A DNA stretch of 64,000 nucleotides from Bremia lactucae (Eukaryota; Oomycota; Peronosporomycetes; Peronosporales; Peronosporaceae): assembly GCF_004359215.1 (NCBI RefSeq), contig NC_090615.1, positions 5,296,803 to 5,360,802 on the forward strand. Reading direction: 5' to 3'. Below, piece by piece: positions 56,392 to 64,000 of the stretch. The notes under the pieces are model-generated. The model searched no databases. It was not told the DNA's origin and saw only the letters and a program-made list of their open reading frames with translations. The translations under genes and the position numbers were made by a program. Every line of letters starts with the position of its first letter. Position 1 is the first letter of the stretch.

Positions 56392-56633
56392 TGTTGAACG
56401 CTCGGTCGCGCTACGACAGACACAGAGGAAACGCGAACCACGCACGCGGTGTAAGAGTAAAAGACTAAGTGAATGAGATTAAGATCCGTCCTTTAATTTA
56501 AGTACGAAATGCCATGGTCCACACAACACACATGATGTGTAGTCGACGTATTAACACGCAATATAAATCATCAAGTTGAACACCACCAAGCCGCAAGTTA
56601 AATCTCCACCTCAAGACCGTCAAACTTTCAACA
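56392..56633 (-). repeat. LTR, copia family D (3' copy)
   Basis: 242 bp with TGTTGA...TTTCAACA ends, matching the direct repeat of equal length at 60798-61039 at roughly 80 percent by eye. A GAGGAG purine tract adjoins it on the minus strand and a minus-strand copia RNase H ends close by, so it is the 3' LTR of a minus element. Confidence 0.8.
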
Positions 56634-56739
56634 CTCCTCAATCGAGAACTTCACTTCATGTTCTTCTGTCTCGTTTGTTCGTCAGAGTCCCGCGATAATT
56701 CAAACAAAATCAATCTTAAATAATGTGTTTGTCTTGCTG

Positions 56740-57060
56740 TCAATCACCATAGTTTGCAACCATCCTACCAGTCATTGCAACATCGGTTTCTTTCTTGTCA
56801 TCATTTAGACATTCACCGAGCCCAACCACAATTCTTAGCTCCTGTAATCGTGGTGCTGTTAGAGCTTTTGTAATTAAGTCATCAGGCATGTTGCGACTTT
56901 CAAGGTACAGCGGGACTAATGCGCCGCTTTTTACGTGCGAGCTCACGAATTTAATACGCACGTCATCATGTTTCGACTTTGCAGACCAAATATCTCCTCC
57001 TAAGTGCACGCATAAAAGCATAGGTTCTTCGCATTTCATCCCATCTGATGAAGAAGTCCA
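56740..57060 (-). pseudogene. copia RNase H C-terminal fragment, family D
   Basis: Minus-strand frame with the copia C-terminal signature: SKHDDVRIKFVSSHVK, then LESRNMPDDLITKAL and APRLQEL. It lies directly before the 3' LTR at 56392, as expected. The rest of its pol is missing; the plus-strand copia body occupies that place. Confidence 0.75.
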
Positions 57061-57229
57061 CGTACTCCAAGCATTTGCACAACCACGACCGATGCTAACG
57101 TGGAACGTATGCTACAGGTATTACGCCAGCTCAAGCGATGGATCTTTTCACACGACCTAAAGATCCAAGAAAATTGTGGATTGAACTTTTTCTGTTTTTA
57201 AATGCTGTTTCGTGAGAACTCTGGTTTTC

Positions 57230-60030
57230 TAGTGCTGAACAACATAGTACAGTATGCGTCACAAGAGGATATGAATAGCTCTAATGGCCAAGGTCGATCA
57301 TAAAATAACGGACTATCTACAGCAAGCAGAAGAGCTTGCACATTTGCACAATGGTAGGAGTCAGGAATGACAAACAATCGGGTGGGTTGGTAGATTGTTG
57401 GTCACATTTCAGAGGGTCACCCGTGTCGTGTTTTGGATTCAGAGGCGATTAAACAGCGGCCTCGAAAGGGATTGATGGACCATTTCAAAATTGTCCTTTC
57501 AAATAACGAAGAAGATGCTTTCAGTGTAGAAAATTGGGACATATTGTCGCATTTGCCCGAACGCAGATACTAATGAGCGCCATGACTCGGATTTCACGTT
57601 GGCAATATCAGATATGGTGGACATATCCAAGGACATATGGAATCTAGACAGTGGCAGCAGCAGGCATTTGGTCGGCAATAAGCACTGGCTTGATGAATGT
57701 GAAGATTCTAGTGGTACATGTTAACGGCTGGATGGGGAACCCCTTAACATAACAAAAGGGGTAGAGCAGTGTGCTCCGATTTGAAAGGCCCAATGACTCC
57801 TAGATATTGGCTGGGAAAACCGATGCATGGTGAGCTTTGTTCTTACAAAAGCAATTACGTGAAGATTTCTGGCCAAGAAGAAAGATGCGGCCGCCAAACA
57901 ATCTAAGCATTTCTTGACATTTTTTGAGAAACGATTCGACTGTAGCATACATAATCTACGTACCGACTCGGGTGGTAAGTACAAATAAGTTGAATTGTTT
58001 TGCAAGGAACACGGTGTGGCTCGACAGCGAAGCGAGGCGCGTAATCAAGCTAGTAATGGCAAAACTGAAAGGATTCACAGAACTATTATGGATATGGACA
58101 GATGTACAATTTTCTCGTGTGGATTACCTCTAAGCTCTTGGAGGGCGGTACAATACGCGGCGTATGTGCTTAATCGCTCACCTACCAATGCTAAATCGGA
58201 TAGAGTTTCTCCATTATAACTCCTGACGAATGAAGCCCCAGCTTTAGGTGAGATTGTCATTTTTGGCTCTCCGTATACGATTTTTTCACCCTATGAAGAA
58301 TATCTTTGCGTATAGAGGTCAACGAGGATTAATCGTTGGTATCGGTGAGTCAACAAAGGGATACCAAGTCTTTCTGTCGAAGGAGCGAGTTGTCGTTACC
58401 TCACAACACGTTAGAAAATCGAACCTCTGACCGTGGAGCAGAACGAGCAAGTCGCTCGACATCTCATGCAAGATAAACAAATTGTTGGGCATCACTGATG
58501 TCAACTGCGCTCATGCTTTAAAGCACATCCTACTTTCATATGGAGTTTTGGACCAAAAGGGATACATACTCTCGAGGTGTGGAACCCAGCGTGTATTGAC
58601 GAGCGCCTCCACCAATTCAAATAATTGGTGAGTGATCTCCCGAGTCTTTCGGAGACTGACGATTCTTCGACTGCTTTCCTTTAGACATGTCAGACAGCAT
58701 GGACGTGCGCGATCAGTTGATTCAATCCCTGAAGCAGGCCCTAAGCACTCAGAAGGATGCATGGTATTTGGCTATGCAGGAAGAATTGATTACGCTGGAA
58801 GAGAATAGAGTCTGGAACGTAGCGCGACTGCCTAAAAAAGCCAACAGCCTGCATTCGAAGTGGGTGGATAAAACTTATAGGGATGAAAACGGTGAACTTC
58901 ATCGCTAAAAAGACGAGGTTGGTAGCTTGTGGAAATGAACAAGTTTTCGGTCGCGATTACAATATCACTTTTGAGCGGTCATGGATATGTCAAACGTCAA
59001 ACTCATTTTAGCTTTGGCTAGAAAATTGAGAATGCCAGCGAAGCACGGCGACATACCTAACACGTATGTGAAAGCTGAAAAAGAACCAGAGCTAAAAATT
59101 CTTCGTATACCCAAGGGATGAAGATACGACGTAAAGTGTACGGAAATCTCGTCACAAATAGCGCAAACGAGCTTGCGTTGGAGTTACGCAAAGCATTGTA
59201 CGGACTTAAACGGGCCGGGCGGTTGTGGAGTGGGTTGCTATACACCAAATTCGAGAGTATAATTTTCTAGCAATGTCTTACTGATACATGTGTTTATTGG
59301 AAACACATGCAGGGGGGGTTTGTAATTGTTGGCGTGTGTTGATGATCTACTTGTCACAGCGACTCTTTTTAATATAGTGGATGAGCTTTTTAAAGATTTA
59401 AGGAACTTCTATCGAGGACTTAGGAGTTGTCAGCAAGATTTTGGGCTTGCGCATAAATTACGACGATGGAAAGGGGTACAATATTGACCAAGAAGTGACT
59501 ATTCGAGAGATGTTACGCGACAACGGTTTGGAGGAGGCAAGCGGAGCCCGTAAACCTATCGATGAAGACGCGAGCAACTTTAAAATGAGAGTGCAATTTA
59601 TTGAACAAGCACCACGACGGTGCGGCCACCATTAAGCGTTTCCAGTCTTTAGTTGGAAGTTTGTTTTGGCTCTTAAGATGCAGCAAAAGGGACATGTTGT
59701 ATGCAGCGCACATAGTGTCCAGACAAACCCATTCTCCAACTTTAGACGACTACAAAATTGCTAAGAGAATTGCAAGATATTTACAGTTAACGAAAACAAT
59801 GCGTCTGAGGATAAAAGGAGAATTTTCGGAACGTGCTGGTATTAAATAGTTGGATACAGCGATGCTGATTTTGCCGCGGATCGAACTGATAGAAAGTCAA
59901 TTACCGGTGGCTGGATTACTGTCGATGGAATGCCGGTATCGCAGATGGCGAAAAAACAAGGCGGTGTGTCATTATTCACCAGGGAAGCTGAAAAAAATTA
60001 TGGCGTACTGAAGCGTGGCATTCTGTCTCC
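57230..60030 (+). pseudogene. copia element body (gag, PR, IN, RT, RNase H)
   Basis: Plus-strand copia polyprotein in decay. Zinc-knuckle relic CFQCRKLGHIV (57515-57550), protease LDSGSSRHLV (about 57644-57675), integrase relics including NGKTERIHRTI (58060-58090), RT (58687-59420; NELHRK-type thumb and CVDDLL in place of the YVDD active site near 59340), and RNase H (59601-60030; KRFQSLVGSLFWLL, then YSDADFAADRTDRKSITGG). It has many frameshifts and no LTR of its own. It lies in reverse orientation between the gag and RNase H of the family D element. Confidence 0.8.
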
Positions 60031-60034
60031 ACCA

Positions 60035-60695
60035 TAGGTCAATTTGCTTGTTAAAGAACTTTTCGGCCATGCCATACAGATAATGACCCAGTAAATCAAC
60101 CTTCACATCTTCCGTACAAAAGTATCCACACGCAGACTGTGCCAGCATAATTTGTCTTTCAAATCGCCGTCCCACTCCAAAAATCCGGATTCCTTACCAT
60201 CGAAAGGGCAAATTTTTAGCTCCTTCTGCCTAGCATCTGGATAACCAAAATTTCTCCGCCACCTTGCAATAGTGGTATTGGGGAGATCAGAATACCTACA
60301 CATCGATTTTCTTCCACTGGACCCACGCATTTAACTCCACCGACTCCAGGACCACAGTGAGGTTGTCGTAAGTATATGGGTCCCCATATCCATCTGATGC
60401 TCGGCAAAGTATCCATTGTGATTGCCATTGGAGAATTGTCTTCTGTTTGCTTCTCTCTCAGGCGTCTCGGAAAGCGAATCAAGATGCATACGGGGTCCTC
60501 GTCCAAAAGAAGATCAAAACATACTTGGCTTCTATCAGGCATCCTCGGGTGGTATCCCAAGGCCTTTCCGACCTTAACCCCGTTGGCAACTTCCTTGCAA
60601 AGCCCAGTCTGTGAGCACTCCAGACGGTCCAATCGACCAGCCAGTCCTCTCACAAGATCTAGTAACTTGTTGTTCAGACCTTGGTCGCTTGGCAT
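60035..60695 (-). pseudogene. copia-like gag, family D element
   Basis: Minus-strand pieces 60695-60216, 60330-60103 and 60175-60035. The N-terminus is MPSDQGLNNKLLDLVRGL, followed by CPFDGKE and then LGHYLYGMAEKFFNKQ, a pattern seen in oomycete copia capsid proteins. It lies about 100 bp inside the 5' LTR at 60798, which sits upstream on this strand. Frameshifted and truncated. Confidence 0.6.
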
Positions 60696-60797
60696 TTTCT
60701 TTCTTTTCTCTTCTAACTTTCCACCCTTGCTGGCCCTTTCGAGTCCAGAAGTACATCCGCAAACTCGTGAGCGAAGTCCCCCGTTAGGCTTATAACT

Positions 60798-61039
60798 TGT
60801 TGATCACCCAGCTGCGCTGCGACAAACACAGAGGGATGCGAACCACGCACGCGGTATAAGAGTAAAAAGAGTAAGTGTATTAGAATATGATCCGTCCTTT
60901 AATCTAAGTACGAAACGCTATGTCCACACAACACACACGATGTTTAGTCCACGCATTAACACGCAATATAACCCATCATAGTTTAACACTTCTAAACCGC
61001 AAATTCAACGTCCCCCTCAAGATCGTCAAACTTCCAACA
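60798..61039 (-). repeat. LTR, copia family D (5' copy)
   Basis: 242 bp, TGTTGA...TTCCAACA, the partner of 56392-56633. The flanks GATTG (left of the pair) and AAATG (right) do not match, so the target-site duplication is lost. Confidence 0.8.
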
Positions 61040-61099
61040 AAATGCACCCACGACCCGATCAATAAAATCGTCTATTGACCTCGTTTAGTGGGCCTGTTG

Positions 61100-61482
61100 G
61101 ACACCTGATGAGGATGGAGCAATTAGCGGCACCGCCGTTTGTTTCGGCGCAAGTGCGTTCAAATTCGCATGGTAAGGTTTTGACACGGCTTAATTAAATT
61201 AACGTAAAACACGCATCTTGCGCGGAAGGTTTAGCCAATAAGCTTGGCCCTTCTTGGCCACGTCTAGTAAAAAAACCGTGGGCGTATTTTTGATCTTAAT
61301 GACCGCAAAACGTTTGTAGGAAATTTTTTAACATTAAGCAAGACTCGGTCACCGACCACATAAGAATCAATGGAGCTTCTACTTTTAAGCATCTGCTTGT
61401 TTCTTTGTTTGTCTTGGCTATTAGCCATTGTATCCCGCACACGCCTTAAGGTGTTTATCTTAGTACATGGCTGTTTCATCAT
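61100..61482 (-). pseudogene. gypsy integrase C-terminal fragment
   Basis: Minus-strand relic of another gypsy lineage: RDTMANSQDKQRNKQ, VGDRVLLNVKKFPTNV and RPRFF are the family's integrase C-terminal pattern. It is truncated on both sides by copia debris. Confidence 0.65.
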
Positions 61483-61609
61483 CTTGGTTTTGAACAGAGT
61501 TGCACCTTGTATAACTATAAATCGGATGGCAAATTGCGATAGCTTTTCTCTTCATTGACAAATTCTTTGTGCGTCGGCGAATGTTATCTTTTTAACAAAA
61601 TTGTCTTAA

Positions 61610-61990
61610 AGACTGGAAAAGGACTATGCATTTGAAAAATTTGGGATATTTAAACGCTTATTTAGGTGTGAAGGCGGAGCAGAGTGGAAATTCAGTTAAA
61701 ATTCACAAGGCAAAAAGATGTGGAGAAATTATTGAGCAATTTGATCTTGACGATACACACCCTAGCAGAATTCCGGTGGAAACAAAATCACGATGGCTGT
61801 GAATAGAATAGATTCTGCGCAACGCAAAGAACCACAAGCGAATGGAAAAGTTCGGTATCGTGAATTCATCGGATATTTGATGTATCTAGCGGCGTGACTA
61901 AGCTTAAGTCGTTTAAGAGCTTTGTCGATACGTGCAAAAGCCAACCTAACAGCACATCAATGCAGTCAAGAGAGTACTGCGAAACGTAAT
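61610..61990 (+). pseudogene. copia RT end fragment
   Basis: Plus-strand relic with AYLGVKAEQSGNSVKIH and FDLDDTHPSRIPVET, the region of copia RT just before RNase H. Frames are broken after 61800. Confidence 0.6.
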
Positions 61991-62038
61991 TGGTATTCAA
62001 AGCCTGGGAGTAGTATGCGCATTCATTCTAATCCAGAC

Positions 62039-62141
62039 TCGAAGTACCAGTAATGTGACGAAGTACCTAATACAGCAGGCAAATATGTCAGTCATAATTA
62101 CCTGCTGTATTAGGTACTTCGTCACATTACTGGTACTTCGA
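62039..62141. repeat. fold-back inverted repeat, 41-bp perfect arms
   Basis: 62039-62079 is the exact reverse complement of 62101-62141 around a 21-nt loop. No terminal direct duplications or transposase are present, so it is more likely a snap-back duplication than a MITE. Confidence 0.9.
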
Positions 62142-64000
62142 TCAGTGCACGCTAATGCGTACACAACAACTTGGATATGGAACAGGCGGATCACTTCAGC
62201 AAACGACTATGCTTATCCTCGCTCTGATCTCGATTTAGCTCTTTAGTTGGGAGACCACACGCCAGACTCGTAAATAATGTGACCTTGAACGTCCGTTGTA
62301 TTGGGCCCCACAGAGACTTGTTCTCCTAGCAGCTTGTTCTCCACGCGGGCACTAGGAGGGAAATGGTAGTCGAAGTACTTGTCAAAAATTCTCAGTAAAT
62401 TGGTTTCAGCTTATCTTATCTGTTTGCACATTGCATTTTTCTTTGTCCTTAACTTAGCGTGCCTTCACACGAACAATTTCAGCTTGCTTTCATTATGGGT
62501 AGGAAAGAGTATGACCTTGGACCTTGTGCACTCATCATAATGAGCAGCACTTACTGGATATTCACTTCAACAAACGTGGGAGTGTTTACGATCCTAGGTG
62601 CTGGACATATCCTGTTTATATCCCTTTCTGAATAGATGTCCCAATAATATCTTGAATTTCAACAACCCTTTAAGTCGATTCGATCTTAATGATGGCGTTC
62701 GTCCTACCTTCAATCTTTTTTCGCCTACCTGCGTTTTCTTCAATGTCATGTGGCCGTAATCAATCGATTTGTGACAGCATGATACTTGGATAATGTAGAG
62801 TTTGTGAACATTGTGGTTGTGGCTATCGCGGGTTCCAGCACTCAAGCTGCCATTAAAACACGACAAAGCAGCTTACATTTCACAGATTTTTGTGTGAGTT
62901 GCATGACGTGCACGCAATGCTGAAGCCTGAGAGGGCCGACAAAGCCATCTCAGCATTCGGACGAAAGCAACGAGGATGACTTGGCCGTAGCCCATGAACG
63001 TACGTATAGTTACAGACAAACGGAATGCTGAAATTGTTACAATCAGCACGAGCAACAGATGCAAGTCCAGCAGAAGGAGCGCACGCGGCTCTTGACGGAA
63101 GTATGGACTGCAGAAGATCAAAAGCATGACGCGAAAAAGTGTTCACTTTGTCGGCGCAACTATTCAGTGTGACAATACTGAGTGCTCCACTCATTCAATG
63201 TGAAACCATTCAGTGTGATCGATAAGTTGGGATAACCTACACAGGAACTTGTCCAAGTAGTTTTTGAGATGATAGCTTGAGACCCAGCGCGTAGTGCACG
63301 TGAGCTGGTGTTGAAATCGTGGTGATATTTTGTCGGTGCCCCGGCAAGTCAAAGCAGGTGGCACATCAAGATATGGTCATCGATGGCATGTGGTTGACCA
63401 GCTGTCAGAGACTCGGCGGTCCGGACTGAGTGTCTATAGCCAGTGAGATGTGACCACATTCAGCGTACACTTCCAGTTCTGTGAGCGCCTCCTTGCGTTG
63501 CATCCTTCCACGAAGACAAAAACAGATTAGGTGTTATTCACTGACACCTTATCGAAGTTCATTCCAGCATAGTGTTTATCCAATAGTAGAATTAAAACCG
63601 TCTTACGCGGCGGGAATAATCCACAACTGCTTCGTGTCAAGAAAGTTTAGGTATTCAACAGTGTGGCAAGCTAATTATTAATGGATTTTGCGACTAAAAT
63701 TGGGGTACTGACCCTTATATCGGAAAATGTGTGACATTCATCGCAGGAGATGATGCTGTGAGCAAGTATTATGACGCAATCAATTGCTGAGGGAGAGTAA
63801 GTTTCAGCATGCGAAACATGCATGAAGGGATAAGGTCTACGAGACCTCTAGATGAAGCAATTTCGCACATGTCCACAAACCTTCGGTTTGGCATTTGATT
63901 ATCAAAAAGCGTTTGTCCTGGCAATTAATCGAACATACATTCGTCGTTCTTGATACATTGACTGCGCTTGCGCTATGTTCGAGATCAGGTGGCATTAGAA
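62142..64000. other. no gene recognised
   Basis: Several frames of 60-104 codons exist on both strands (for example 63194-62880 and 62866-62594, both minus), but none shows a motif, splice structure or repeat match that I can support. Confidence 0.4.

Noticed and set aside
60216..60695. 160-codon minus frame as a host gene
   Set aside because: The neighbouring frames continue into a copia-type capsid pattern and the piece lies just inside a copia LTR.
1..64000. RXLR or Crinkler effector genes, CRISPR arrays, tRNA genes
   Set aside because: I looked for signal peptide plus RXLR/LFLAK-type motifs, regularly spaced repeats and tRNA cloverleaf blocks and found none I could support.

Overview
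This window reads as nuclear DNA of an oomycete, probably a downy mildew or a close Phytophthora relative. The evidence is a set of conserved eukaryotic genes with short introns (53-82 bp in the confident gene models), GTGCGT/GTACGT-type splice donors, and a flood of Ty3/gypsy, copia and LINE remnants of the kind that fill oomycete genomes. The exact species is inference. No tRNA, rRNA, CRISPR or bacterial feature was seen.

Layout: 1-19.5 kb is nested, decayed retrotransposons (two minus-strand gypsy pol copies, two plus-strand gag pieces, several LTRs, a copia piece). 19.6-24.4 kb is a gene island: a small hypothetical gene, a seven-exon Atg18/WIPI autophagy protein, a six-exon NEDD8-conjugating enzyme (UBC12) and a four-exon peroxisomal short-chain dehydrogenase ending in SKL. 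24.4-36.6 kb is repeats again (solo LTRs with target-site duplications, gypsy, copia, LINE). 37.2-50.8 kb is a second gene island: a Doa10/MARCH6-type membrane ubiquitin ligase, a 1708-residue FYVE/J-like/FYVE/PX coiled-coil protein and tRNA-dihydrouridine synthase 3. 51.4-62.1 kb is again gypsy and copia wreckage. The last 1.9 kb holds nothing I recognise.

The most interesting signal is in the gypsy elements. Three LTR families (called A, B and C here) share the same palindromic termini. In all three an extra open reading frame sits between pol and the 3' LTR on the opposite strand to gag-pol. In the four copies where it can be measured, its ATG lies 117-139 bp from the LTR, pointing away from it. 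The deduced proteins share motifs between families and end in a coiled coil; in family A the distal part overlaps the pol chromodomain region on the other strand. A family A LTR also lies 9 bp upstream of the host dehydrogenase start codon in the same geometry that this antisense frame has to its own LTR, which suggests, but does not prove, that antisense LTR promoter activity now serves a host gene.

The host genes are housekeeping functions (autophagy, neddylation, peroxisomal beta-oxidation, ER-associated degradation, endosomal lipid binding, tRNA modification) with no evident shared pathway beyond protein and membrane turnover.
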